From: Chelonoidis abingdonii
Taxonomy: Eukaryota; Chordata; Testudines; Testudinidae
Direction of reading: 5' to 3'
Assembly (NCBI RefSeq): GCF_003597395.2
Contig: NC_133771.1
Span: 140,745,546 to 140,809,545, forward strand
DNA: 64,000 nucleotides
The first letter of the stretch is position 1. Each line of letters begins with the position of its first letter. The translations under genes were made by a program, and so were the position numbers. Under the pieces are notes generated by a model. It saw only the letters and a program-made list of their open reading frames with translations, did no database searches and was not told where the DNA came from. This document shows, one piece after another, positions 45,701 through 53,900 of this stretch.

Positions 45701-47222
45701 GGTAAAAAATAATTGGGGCATAAAAGGAGGGTTCAGACACCTGTGCCCTATACAAAAGGGCCTTGCTAAAAGGCCTGTACTTGTTTTTCTTAAACTTTCT
45801 AAGTTCCAAGGGGACTAGACTAAGCTTGGTTTCCCTAAACTTTTGTTCTTAGTTTTGTTTATTAGGTTTTAATTTTAAGTTCAAGCTAAGAGCTATCGAA
45901 GCTAGCTTTTTCTAAGCTCTGCACCCCTCTCAAAAATTAAGGAACCTGAACTGCCAAAGGTGAGGCTAGTCCTGTGTCTCTCACAACATTATCAAAAAAA
46001 GGGTGTAATACCATAATACCATATGTATCTTTTAAAGAGCAGTAATACAATTGTAACTTTGTAACTCTAATTATTTTAGCATTTGATTAAAACTTCATTT
46101 ATCTTAATAAAAAGTCTTTAAGGTTATATCTGTATCAGTGAGCTTCCTCTTATACCCCCAATGGTCCTTTGTAAATTCTGTAAAGCTTAATTCGGAACAA
46201 AAACCTTATTATCCTCTAATCAAACAAATTGGCAAGCCTAAAAGTCATTAATTTGGATAGTATATTATTAACCTCCTAAATCAGGCAACAGGACTCTGTA
46301 TCTTGATAATTATTGTATATTATTTGCTGAATTTTTCATTAAATATGCTGCACTCTGTCTGGGATGTATGTGCTGTCTCTTGCTGTGGGTAATCTTAAAA
46401 TGTTTTTCAGCTTTGCTGTTAATCTAAAATCAAGTGACTCAAAGGATATCGCACTGCATCTGAATCCCCGAATGAAAACAAATGTTTTCGTGAGAAATTC
46501 TTATCTTTCTGATAGCTGGGGAGAAGAAGAAAAAGATGTCACTAATTTCCCTTTCAGCCCAGGAATGTACTTTGAGGTAAGGTTGCATTAATTAGGATGA
46601 AAAAAACCAAACAACGCCTGTGTATTAATGAATGGAAATGGTTAAATAATAGCCTATTTATCTCATGTAGTTAGTGTGAGTTAGGGACAATAACTTTCTT
46701 AAATGTGAGAGTAACTGTCTGGGATTCAATCTAAAAAAGCAGCTGTTGAAGTTAAACTTGATTCAAAGTGTGTTATTGCTGTGAAAAAAACCACTTCTCT
46801 TTTTCCCTTTGAACAAGTGAAAGTGCCTGAATTAGCCTTTAATGTTGCAAGGGATATTTTTAGTAAACCATGCTCTGTATGTCCAAGATGGGTTGGTTCC
46901 CTGGCAGTTTTAATATTAAAGTAAAAAAAAAAAAATTTTTTTGTTTTAGTAAGGTCCTACACTAAAGAGCAGAAGCTAGGTTTGTCTGATTCTGAATTAG
47001 ACCACCAGAGTCTTTGTTAATCAGATTAAAACTTCAACTGAAAACCTGTTGTGTTCCTGTTTTTGCTTTCAGTTGCTAATTTTCTGTGATGTTCATCAGT
47101 ACAAGGTTGCTGTAAATGGTGTGCACATCCTGGAGTACAAGCATCGATTTAAACAGCTTGAAAAGATCAACATATTGGAGGTTATTGGTGACATTCAGTT
47201 ACTGGATGTGAGGAGCTTATAG
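21754..47222 (+). CDS. LGALS8: Galectin-8, complete coding region in nine exons
   Basis: Joined exons are 21754-21792, 26427-26515, 27868-28078, 29297-29416, 30981-31037, 31117-31143, 33020-33108, 46411-46576 and 47073-47222. They total 948 nt (315 residues plus TAG); all junctions have AG/GT and consistent phase. The length is close to the 317 residues of the human short isoform. Galectin-8 is a tandem-repeat beta-galactoside lectin. It is secreted without a signal peptide, and none is seen here. In the cytosol it marks ruptured vesicles and recruits NDP52 (known in mammals). The N-terminal CRD (about residues 14-153) keeps H63, N65, R67, N77, W84 and E87. The linker is about residues 154-181. 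The C-terminal CRD (182-315) keeps H227, N229, R231, N240, W247 and E250. The start is the ATG giving [13 protein letters not shown]; an in-frame ATG at 21718 would add 12 residues. 5' untranslated exons and promoter were not located. Confidence 0.95.
22528..22702 (-). mobile_element. Palindromic SINE-like element with perfect 13-bp TSD
   Basis: On the minus strand it has head GTTTCAGAGTGGTATCTGTG, an arm CTTGTGGCACCTTAGAGACT, then the inverse arm, giving a near-perfect hairpin. CTGTCTTCAGTTG flanks both sides (22515-22527 and 22703-22715). It is in LGALS8 intron 1. Confidence 0.9.
22716..23755. other. LGALS8 intron 1, nothing recognised
   Basis: Purine-rich around 23340-23700. The overlapping frames at 22823-23199 have no recognisable domain. 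Confidence 0.4.
24501..25133 (-). mobile_element. Penelope-like element 3' part with SINE-like inverted ends
   Basis: On the minus strand it opens with GGTTTCAGAGTAGCAGCCCT and a GTGGCACC arm, then a frame of 84 codons plus stop (25046-24792) without stops or an ATG. The frame reads [43 protein letters not shown] and DWEWLSHY, which matches the end of the GIY-YIG endonuclease domain of Penelope-like retroelements. After the stop comes the inverse arm (AAGCTTATGCTCAAATAAAT). The perfect 13-bp duplication CTGACTTTTAGTA is at 24488-24500 and 25134-25146. It is 5'-truncated: no RT is present. Confidence 0.8.
25217..25769 (-). mobile_element. Truncated CR1 LINE 3' end
   Basis: It encodes the CR1 C-terminal segment [20 protein letters not shown], then EVYKIMTG and [12 protein letters not shown], followed by the CR1 3' UTR up to 25217. 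TACATCAT flanks both sides (25209-25216 and 25770-25777). The long frame 25404-25829 is a chimera of this copy and the older LINE. Confidence 0.8.
25908..26189. repeat. 141-bp direct tandem duplication inside the LINE
   Basis: AATGTACTTAAAAAAACC through CTATCAACTTTCCCTTTCTT occurs twice with offset 141. The copies are almost identical, differing mainly in the T-run length. Confidence 0.9.
26427..26515 (+). CDS. LGALS8: LGALS8 coding exon 2 (start of N-CRD)
   Basis: 89 nt between CTCACAG and GTAATG. It encodes [17 protein letters not shown] and onward to DDSD plus the first two bases of Arg43. It is the N-CRD counterpart of the 89-nt exon at 33020, as expected of a duplicated CRD. Confidence 0.93.
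26895..26997. mobile_element. 103-bp hAT-like MITE (TAGGGTGACCAGA family)
   Basis: Ends TAGGGTGACCAGAC and (inverse) TAGGGTGACCAGATG. The 8-bp duplication CCATAGAC is at 26887-26894 and 26998-27005. Contains GGAGCCTATATAAGAAAAAG. Confidence 0.9.
27320..27530 (+). repeat. MIR-like CORE-SINE
   Basis: GATCTAGTGGCTAAGGTCTA, then GATCTAGGTTCTATTACCTG, TTTCCCATCTTTAAAATGG and GGGTAATGAGGATTAA, ordered as in MIR. In LGALS8 intron 2. Confidence 0.7.
27868..28078 (+). CDS. LGALS8: LGALS8 coding exon 3 (N-CRD sugar-binding core)
   Basis: 211 nt, donor GTGAGT. It carries FHFNPRF, then N77 and WGWEE, the galectin signature. R43, Q45 and R57 correspond to the human residues R45, Q47 and R59, which give the N-CRD its preference for 3'-sialylated and sulfated glycans. 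Confidence 0.96.
28079..29296. other. LGALS8 intron 3, nothing recognised
   Basis: No repeat or exon seen. The frame continuing past 28078 is donor read-through. Confidence 0.45.
29297..29416 (+). CDS. LGALS8: LGALS8 coding exon 4 (end of N-CRD)
   Basis: 120 nt, 40 codons, acceptor TCTCTAG and donor GTAAGT. It encodes [15 protein letters not shown] and [10 protein letters not shown], the closing beta-strands of the first CRD. Confidence 0.95.
29843..29967. mobile_element. hAT-like MITE, same family as 26895
   Basis: Starts TAGGGTGATCAGATGTCCC and ends GTCTGGTCATTCTA. Flanks GATTGTAT (29835-29842) and GATTGTAC (29968-29975) form an 8-bp duplication with one mismatch. Confidence 0.85.
30390..30830. 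repeat. GC-rich insertion with hAT-like right end
   Basis: A CpG-rich patch within AT-rich intron DNA, ending GGGCCATAGTTTGCCCACTTCTG, a hAT-like terminus. The left end is not clear. The frames on both strands here follow from composition. Confidence 0.45.
30981..31037 (+). CDS. LGALS8: LGALS8 linker exon 5
   Basis: 57 nt encoding [19 protein letters not shown], which aligns with the first part of the mammalian inter-CRD linker. The acceptor TTCTCTGCAG is strong. The donor GTACAT is weak. Confidence 0.85.
31117..31143 (+). CDS. LGALS8: LGALS8 27-nt linker microexon 6
   Basis: Nine codons (GEIPDGSQL) after a polypyrimidine run and GGTAG, followed by donor GTAAGT. It aligns with the last part of the mammalian short-isoform linker. 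It keeps the frame whether included or skipped. Confidence 0.82.
31570..31790. repeat. Short repeat of TGTAGAC type
   Basis: GCACAGCACTATGTTGGCAG, GGGAGAGCTCTCTCTGTCAG and GTATGGGTATAGATGTGCC resemble the family near 6.3 and 10.7 kb. Confidence 0.35.
32195..32280. repeat. Fragment of the ATCATGAGAGTTGGC repeat
   Basis: AATATCATGAGACTTGTGAT and AAATCATGAGAGTTGGCAAC match, in other orientation, pieces at 13.6 and 14.45 kb. Confidence 0.45.
32658..32765 (+). pseudogene. TRIM-family RING-finger fragment
   Basis: A short frame reads [20 protein letters not shown] followed by EYFKDTI. This is the usual N-terminal start of a TRIM E3 ligase RING domain up to its first Cys-x2-Cys pair and the segment normally reading D-P-V. 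The remaining zinc ligands are absent: the frame diverges and stops. It sits in the LGALS8 intron between exons 6 and 7. It is best read as a broken duplicate or retro-fragment of a TRIM gene. Confidence 0.6.
33020..33108 (+). CDS. LGALS8: LGALS8 coding exon 7 (start of C-CRD)
   Basis: 89 nt between TTTTCAG and GTCAGT. It encodes [18 protein letters not shown] and onward to KGEVNKNSN plus two bases of Ser211. Length and phase match exon 2. Confidence 0.94.
33480..38066 (+). mobile_element. Decayed DIRS retrotransposon (tyrosine recombinase type)
   Basis: Frames broken by many stops follow DIRS order. A gag-like part is at about 33.5-34.5 kb. RT has [13 protein letters not shown] at about 34790 and the catalytic YLDD at 35299-35310. 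An RNase H-like part has [10 protein letters not shown] at about 35850. A tyrosine recombinase part has [12 protein letters not shown] near 37106 and [16 protein letters not shown] near 37515. The 3' terminal region has inverted arms (about 37712-37783 and 37999-38066). It is inactive. It sits in LGALS8 intron 7, same strand as the gene. The left end is not defined. Confidence 0.8.
34293..34405. mobile_element. hAT-type fragment inside the DIRS element
   Basis: It starts CAGTGTTTCTCAAACTGGGG with GTCGCTGCTTGTGTAGGG and CGTCCGCAGGTCCAGCCAAT. It is GC-rich, unlike its surroundings, and interrupts the DIRS gag-like part. The right terminus is missing. Confidence 0.6.
38516..39518 (+). repeat. 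5' LTR of the provirus
   Basis: Starts TGTAGCCTATAGGATTAACC and ends TCAGGCAACA. It has a TATA-like GCATAAAAGG near 38925 and AATAAA near 39085. It lacks the 207-bp insertion present in the 3' LTR. Confidence 0.8.
39519..44989 (+). other. Provirus internal region, gag-like and unassigned frames
   Basis: From 40.33 kb short frames include a Lys/Glu-rich coiled-coil-like piece (40810-40998, [13 protein letters not shown]) and a piece at 41996-42457 with Ser/Asn-rich and Cys-containing ends, consistent with a degenerate gag. AT-rich frames at 42799-43101 (one hydrophobic segment) and 43171-43656 (basic, several N-x-S/T sites) may be env remnants, but this is not established. Stops break all frames. 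Confidence 0.45.
41187..41529. mobile_element. 343-bp hAT-like element inside the provirus gag region
   Basis: Ends TAGGGTGACCAGATG and (inverse) TTGGGTGACCAAACG. The perfect 8-bp duplication AATGTAAA is at 41179-41186 and 41530-41537. The interior holds CTTCGGCAGCATTTCGGCAG motifs and a CACCCATCCGGGTCTT / AAGACCCGGATGGGTG inverted pair. Confidence 0.9.
44990..46290 (+). repeat. 3' LTR of the provirus with nested insertion
   Basis: Same edges as the 5' LTR, with GGGGCATAAAAGGAGGGTTC near 45715. It is longer because of the 207-bp element at 45149-45355. It ends 120 bp before LGALS8 exon 8. Confidence 0.8.
45149..45355. mobile_element. hAT-like MITE nested in the 3' LTR
   Basis: Ends CAGGGGTTCTCAAAC and (inverse) CAGTGGTTCTCAAAC. 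Flanks AGCTAAGG (45141-45148) and AGGTAAGG (45356-45363). The 5' LTR shows the empty site AGCTAAGG at 38662-38669. Confidence 0.92.
46411..46576 (+). CDS. LGALS8: LGALS8 coding exon 8 (C-CRD sugar-binding core)
   Basis: 166 nt, acceptor TTTTTCAG and donor GTAAGG. It carries LHLNPRM, FVRNSYL and SWGEEE. The intron before it is about 13.3 kb and is filled by a DIRS element and an LTR provirus; the 3' LTR ends 120 bp upstream. Confidence 0.96.
47073..47222 (+). CDS. LGALS8: LGALS8 terminal coding exon 9
   Basis: 150 nt, acceptor TGCTTTCAG. It encodes [17 protein letters not shown] and ends DVRSL-TAG, as galectin-8 ends. The 3' UTR follows. Confidence 0.95.
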   Translation: MLIFCDVHQYKVAVNGVHILEYKHRFKQLEKINILEVIGDIQLLDVRSL

Positions 47223-48725
47223 CATCCTATTCTGCCACCCTATGTTAACCCTCTGTTGCTGTCTACTCAAGTACAAACTGGTATTGAATAGCCCAGATCT
47301 TTGTCCCATTTATCCAAGTTTCTGTATTGGTGCTTATCACAAAGTTGAGCCCCAGGAGTCAAAATCTTATTAGACTAGATCTTCCCCCGTTTTCAGTATC
47401 TTGGCAAACTAAAGTCACATTATCTACTTCAGTAGGCACAGAGCTCCTGTTATATGAAGAATTCAATTACCGTACCTAGCAATATAAAGATTTGCTTTAT
47501 AGTATTAGAATAACTGCAAAATATTTTGTAAATTAGAACACAATGCTGTACTATGGAATACTAATAACTATCCATTCATTGTCTGATAAGAGCTGGACTG
47601 AAATATGATCTGTGTGTCTGAAAATGGACTGTCAACCTCTTAATGGATCTAATCAAGTTCTAAGTGTACTTTAATCCTTATTGTTTATATGCAAAGTTAA
47701 ATGGGAATTACATAAGGAAGGAATGTACTCTAATTTTAGGGAGAGCACATCTGCAGTCTCATTGCTTTACTCTGGTTTTTATGTTAATATAACTTGAAAT
47801 TAGTAATATTAGACCAGGGTAAACCTGGAATAATGCCACGATGAATCAGAACCCTGCTATATTAAACTAGCAAATGTTAGTGTTAGCTCTGTATCTTAAA
47901 GGTATTTCTGCCCCAAACCTAAAACATCTAACCAAAGTTACCTCACAGCCTGTCAGCTGTAATTTTTTGAAAACAAAACAAAAACCAAAACATCCTCCCT
48001 GGGGGCCTAGTGATTTTATTTTCTTATCTATTGCACTGCAGCACAGATGCTATAAGCCACTTCCTTGACTTTCGTAGTCATGTCAGCTCCTGCTCCCAAG
48101 TGGCATAAGTCAAGCCCATAGAAAACCCCCTGACCATTATGGTGGAATTCTGTAATTTTAGCTGAGATCAAAGTGAAATAACGCTGTACTCTATTTGACT
48201 GACTTTGCTAGCTCTTATCTTGTCAATTTTTGGAGCTGCAGTATTATAAGAGAGTCTAAAAAAAGGGCTCTTATCTTGCTCAGGAATAGAAGTAGTTATA
48301 TCTGTGTTTATTTAAAGGGTATGGACCCATGGATGCTATGCATTAAATCTGAGCTCAGAGGAAATATTCATGTTGATAGTCAAGAATGTTCACCTACGAC
48401 CCCATTGACTAAATTGCACTATAATATGCTATCTGAAAAACATTTTGTAAAAAATACTGATTAGCATATACACGGACCCTCTGATGCCAACATGATTAAC
48501 ATGTCCCTGAGGAAGTCTTTATATGATGCATTTATAACAGTTTACAAGGAAAAGTCAGTATTGTCTGTGATACCATTTCCCTAGAATATAGGTACGCCAT
48601 TAGGTTAAAAATGGAAGTGTTTTGATCCAGTATTTCTGTAACTTCATGTCCTATCTAGTTACTTGCTAATGATTTTCAGATGGGGAAACTTGGTGTGGGG
48701 AATAAAATGTGAAACAAGTCTTAGT
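47223..48725 (+). other. LGALS8: LGALS8 3' UTR, probable extent
   Basis: This non-coding stretch follows the stop codon. The candidate poly(A) signal AATAAA is at 48701-48706. No repeat was recognised in it. The true cleavage site is inferred only. Confidence 0.5.
48701..48706 (+). terminator. LGALS8: Candidate LGALS8 poly(A) signal
   Basis: AATAAA about 1.48 kb after the LGALS8 stop, followed by a TG-rich stretch. It lies some 2 kb before the convergent HEATR1 candidate signal. Confidence 0.4.
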
Positions 48726-49239
48726 TAGTTATTGCAGTTCAAATGTATAATAGATGCCTTAGGAATAAATGAGTTGGTTGCTGTGAAATTGTATATAGCG
48801 AAGACGACTTTCCAAAAATTAAATCTCAATTGTGAGCTATGACTAAGTATTTAATATTTGTCTTCAAAGTGAATGAGTTCTAGGTTACCTTTTGATAACT
48901 AACCCAATCACTTGCCACATTATGCATATGCTTCAAGCAGCATATGAAACTCTTACTAGTTAAATGTATTAATTTAGGGTATATCTTCGACTATACTTAC
49001 AGACCATTATTAACTTATCTATTTACTGCCCAAGTATGTCATTTGGAAGCGAGGATGAGGAGGAAGAAAAGGTGTGGGCTGATATTTCATGATTACCTTT
49101 TTCTAGAGGCTTAGGGTTAGAAGCACCAGGAAGCAGTGAAGTTAGCTTTTAGTCATAGTACTTTACTAAAAAATATCAATCACAACGGCCAAAATGCCAG
49201 GTAATTTTATGAAATACACTGAAGGAGAGAGGTATAAGA

Positions 49240-49406
49240 TACACCTCGACCTAGATATCATGCTGTCCTCGGGAGCCAAATTTTCCTGTTTTATAGGTGC
49301 AACTGCATTATAATTGAACTTGCTTTGATCCACCGGAGTGCGCAGCCCCCCAGAGCGCTGCTTTACCATGTTATATCCAGTCGTGTTATAGCGGGGTAGA
49401 GGTGTA
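49240..49406. mobile_element. Mariner-like MITE (TACACCTC ends), copy A
   Basis: Ends TACACCTCGACC and (inverse) TACACCTCTACCCC, with TA at both edges. The interior has CTTGCTTTGATCCACCGGAG. It lies between the two genes. TA target use suggests a Tc/mariner-type origin. Confidence 0.75.
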
Positions 49407-49983
49407 TTTTGTTACTGGAGTGGTTTCTAAGTGGTAAATATTAAAGGGAATGATCTAAGACCAGATAACCTACCCATTGTTTTCTGCTGCTTAGTGTACT
49501 TTAACTATGATCACTCCTATAACCAGGCCCATTTAAAAGTGCCCCATACTAGACAGTGTTACACGGGTATGTAATTTAGATTTACTTTTCACTGTTATTC
49601 TTAAATGAAAGGTACATTCTGTAAACAGCCTCCTCACTAAACATTTAATCTCAGCCTAAGAAAACTTGGTTTTTACAGCACTGACATTGCCTGGCTATCT
49701 ACAGAGCACTATGTAAAGATTATTTTCAGTTAACTTCACTTTTCTCCTACAGTCCCTGGGTAAGTTTGACTTCCACTCTGTAGTGTAAATCCTGCAATGG
49801 GAACAAAGTTTTTATTTTCTAAACTCCTTTGAGTTTAGTCATCCATCTCAAGTATGGTCAAGAGCCTTAAATGAGTATTGCTGGCTTCTTCATTTATTTT
49901 CTTCCACAGTTAAAAAGAACAGACAGGAATAGAACAGGTAACATCTGCCTCTTCATCATTCATGGAAGATTCTGAAACCAAGA

Positions 49984-50134
49984 TATACCTCTACCTCCAT
50001 ATAACGCTGTCCTTGGGAGCCAAAAAATCTTACTGCGTTATAGGTGAAACCGTATTATATCGAACTTGCTTTGATCCGCCGGAGTGCGCACCCCTACCCC
50101 CCAGAGCGCTGCTTTACATGGGGGTAGAGGTGTA
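49984..50134. mobile_element. Mariner-like MITE, copy B
   Basis: Same family as copy A: TATACCTCTACCTCC start, CTTGCTTTGATCCGCCGGAG centre and GGGGTAGAGGTGTA end. A gap near the right arm makes it shorter. Confidence 0.75.
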
Positions 50135-50704
50135 GTTAAATTAATACATGTAGACAGTGCCTGATTTTCACACATGGGTACACACAGGTGTAAGAACCTA
50201 ATAAATTCACATAACTAGTAACGTGCACATCCCTGTGGTGCATCAGACTTAATAGCATAATTGTGATTATAGTATTTGCTTTGAAAAGTGATAGTGTTTT
50301 CTGTAGCTGTTAATAACTACTGTTTGAGGTTATAAGCTGGTATAACTCAGACTCAAATCCCACTGAGCGTAAAGACTGAGTGTGTTTTAAACTACTGAGC
50401 TAGCTATTGTGAAAAAGACATCTCACAAAAATGTAGCTTCTGAAGTTGGGGATTCTGCTACTAGGAAATGCTTACTGTCACCATGACTGACTAAAAAGCT
50501 GCAGCAAACTTAACAGGATAGAAACTAAGTTAAGAAAAACAAACAAACAAAAACCAAAACAGAAGTCTGTCCCTTCTACAACCTTGCAGCACATTTTAGT
50601 TTATGAAAATTCATCCCCATTGTCTTCCCTGAACTTACTTCATATAACTGTTTCTACAATTCACAGTATACAGAAGTCAAAAAGCTATCCTGTAATATTT
50701 TCAA

Positions 50705-50710
50705 TTTATT
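50705..50710 (-). terminator. HEATR1: Candidate HEATR1 poly(A) signal
   Basis: AATAAA on the minus strand about 185 bp after the stop codon. Further minus-strand AATAAA hexamers occur near 49.8-49.9 kb, so longer 3' ends are possible. Confidence 0.45.
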
Positions 50711-50894
50711 AATAATTGTGGAAATTGTCATGATCCTAAACAGTGTAGAGGCAAGATCTTAGTATTTGACTATAAAAAAGGTGTTACTCTTAATTGGAGT
50801 GACATAATAACTTTGGGACAATATTAGCTCTTATGTGAGACAGACATTCACATCCCATGATTTAGACTTTACAACAAAGAGGTAATGGTGCTTC

Positions 50895-50983
50895 TTAGAA
50901 GTAGCTGTGGAGTGGTTCTCCTAAAATAACTTCCAGTTGTTGAATTGTCTTCTGGCATTGGTGTTCTACTTCTTCACATTCAT
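50895..50983 (-). CDS. HEATR1: HEATR1 terminal exon
   Basis: 89 nt encoding ECEEVEHQCQKTIQQLEVIL and GEPLHSYF, then TAA. This is the vertebrate HEATR1 C-terminus. Acceptor TTTTTAG. Confidence 0.96.
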
Positions 50984-53900
50984 CTAAAAAGCAAACATTA
51001 ACAAAGATGTAACTAACCTATATGCCTATTTCCACCCTCACCACTTTTATGTTATAAGTTCTCCCCATGCCCCATTTCATGGGTGTGTCTTTTTACATTG
51101 AATGCTCCTTGGGGCAGGGTGTGGGGGAAGCATTTACTATTTGAGCATTACTGCAGCTGAAAAGGTAAGGCAATAAAAATATTTTTGAAATAAAGTGGTT
51201 TTTCCACTCACAAGAGTGTGGTAAATGTAGTAACGCTTCATAAAACCCTGTCCTAAAAGCAGTGCCACAGTCTGATTGTTTGGGACTTAAGTGGTGCACA
51301 GGCCCAGTGCACAGAGGTGAATTCCCATCAGCTAGTCTATGGCTCATAAACAATGCATCCGCTTGTTAACTGAAATTAAAAGTTCCATTAGCACCTCAGG
51401 TGTCAAGTCCCAGTATACTAATTGGTGTACTGAGTCAGTGTAATAGTCACTTTGCTTCTTTAAAAAAAAAAAAAAAAAGCATAAAGTTATCTAACACTCA
51501 GGACAGTGGATTTTTAATATTTGTCAGTGATCGATCAACGTCGAAGTTTGTTTTGTATTATACTAGTATTCCAAAATGGACAACCCAAATATCCTGGTTA
51601 TCAACTGAAGCAGTAGAGGACATTACCTTCCATTAACTCAGCTAAGAAAGGGATGGATTCTGGCAACAGCACCATGTAGTTCTCCTTTAGTTTCCCTGCA
51701 AGTTCTACTAAGGTAAGCAGAGCAGCAAATCGGACCTACAATAAAAAACAAACCACACACTATATAGGGAAACAAGCAGTACAGCATATTCTCTGAAACA
51801 GAGCTATTAATAATTCATGTCTTCGCTCAATTCAGTTCCCTTTCCATTCTCCTCCCAGTGTCTTTATTTGGGGAGGGGGTAATAAAGTGAATTCTGGGAA
51901 ATGAAGTTGGCTAAACTGCTTGGCATTGGAGAGCCTGCATCTCTACAGGAGAGGCTAATGTAGTTCAGTCTCCCATATACATAAACATTTAGAGCCAGTC
52001 ACATCTTGCAGGTGAAAAGGACAGAAAATTAATCAAGAATTAAGCCTGACTGAGGGATTAGAGACCGTAAGGAAGGTTGGGTTTGTTAGGAGGAGGAAAT
52101 TTTCAAAGTGAGCTGATAGACTGGACTCCCTTTCTAAAGTCTTTAACAAATTTCCACCTCCGATGGGTCCTGAAGCACACTCAGATGGTTGTTAATTCTG
52201 ACCAAGCGAATGGCAGAGTGAAAGGACCCCCATGTAGAACACTGCCACCACCTCCCTCTATATTACATCAGCGGAGCTCCAGCATTTTTGTTGACTGCAA
52301 CTGTGACAGTATCATCAGAGCAATGAGACAAGTCTTTTAAGAGGAAGATCCCAAACCATTTAGGACTTCAAGTGCAACGTAAGTACTGTCTATAGACCTG
52401 TTTTTAGAGCACTAATGGGAGCCCCGCTGGCCTGAGTGTCCATGCAGGGTGGGAGGCTCACTTCCGTGGTCTGTGTAGATATACCCTAACCATCAAGACA
52501 AACAGCTTGAATCTCATCAGGGAGCCTATAACCATCCAGCAAAGCTTATGGAGCCTGGGTGTTTGTGCTCTTGAAAGACTAGCCCTCTTAATAAAAATGA
52601 CTGCTGCATTCCATGTCGGTTCTAGGCTCCAGCTGGCCTCAAGGTATAGCCCCAAATGGAATGCATTATTGAAGTCTAGTCTCTTCATAACAAAAAGTAC
52701 AAATAAGTACATCATAAGTATAGCATGGTTCATACACAAAATAAAAGGTCTCTCTTTGTACCAAGAGCTGAAAGCTGCACTCCTAACTAGTCCGGGGTCC
52801 AATAAGACCCACAGATTACACACCAGCTATGGTTGTGTTTGAAGCTGTAATTAACACTTACTAATTTGTCCAGTTGCTCCCCACAACCTATCAAAATTAG
52901 CTGAGGCTTAGCCAGTTTGCCCTCATCACAATCCCACTCACAAAACAATTAGTTATCTGTTCTACTGCATCAGCAAGTCTAGCAGAAATGGGGCTGGGTG
53001 TTATCAATTTACTGAAGACATCACAACCTGTCATTCCTCATTAGCCATCCTAAGGACCTAATATACTTTGGCATGGGAGGATTAGATTTTTATCCATAAG
53101 TGTAGATGTCACCATACACACGAACTCATGAAAAAATATTTCCTTTGATAAACAAAATGTACAGATAGGCTAAGAAAGAAAAATGCTGCTTGAGAACTTA
53201 AGAGTTTGGTACGTATATTTTGACGTGGAGTTGACCATTTGCGTTTTAATGGTTATAAGGCTTGTGGCAAATTGCCGGTATTGTTCTCTGGGTCTCGCGC
53301 TTTCTCTTCTCTGGGGTAGGTTCAGGGCGATATTGCTTGCCTCTGAACCAGTTCTTAATCACTCCCCTAGTGTCCCTTGAGGAGGGGAGTGGAGAGGAGG
53401 GACCTGGCCCGCCCTCTATCCAGGTCCCAACCCAGGGCCCTGGGGTTGTGGTGAACCACTTGACAGCGGTTTCTTCCCTGGGTTACTTCCCTCTCATACC
53501 GTCAGCTTGTGAAGGCTTCTCGCCTCTCTCCTATACAAGCCTGGTGCCCTTACCTAGGGTTTCTGTTGGGCTTCCCAATCCACCGCAGCACTCCTCCAAA
53601 CCTTCTATTTCTCTCTGGACAAACTCTTCTCTTCTGCACTCTGCTCCAATCCAACCTTTCTCCTTCAACTACCACACCCTGTCTGCCTGAAGCAGGGGTT
53701 TAATACCCATGACTGGAGTCAGGTCTCTACTGACAGTGCTCTAAATGGCCACAGCTGTTCTAGTTAATCTAAAGCAAACCTTCCTCCCTTGGCAGGGAAT
53801 AAGGCCCCCTGCTAACACTCTTATGCTGCCCTCTGGCCATGCTGTATCATAGGCTTTAAACTTTTTGAATCTTAACATTTACTGTCATTAAATAAATTGT

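Larger units (their letters stand above)
38516..46290 (+). mobile_element. Decayed LTR provirus (endogenous retrovirus-like)
   Basis: Two related long terminal repeats (38516-39518 and 44990-46290) enclose 5.5 kb. The LTR edges are TGTAGCC and GCAACA. A polypurine tract (AAAGAGGGG) precedes the 3' LTR. Gag-like frames are at 40.3-42.6 kb. No protease, RT or integrase motif is recognised, so pol appears lost. Flanks ACAAC and GGACT do not match, so no target duplication is claimed. It has many stops and lies in LGALS8 intron 7 in sense orientation. Confidence 0.75.

Noticed and set aside
38505..46300. Target-site duplication for the provirus
   Set aside because: Flanks ACAAC and GGACT do not match, and the nearest alternative (ACAGG) matches only three of five bases.
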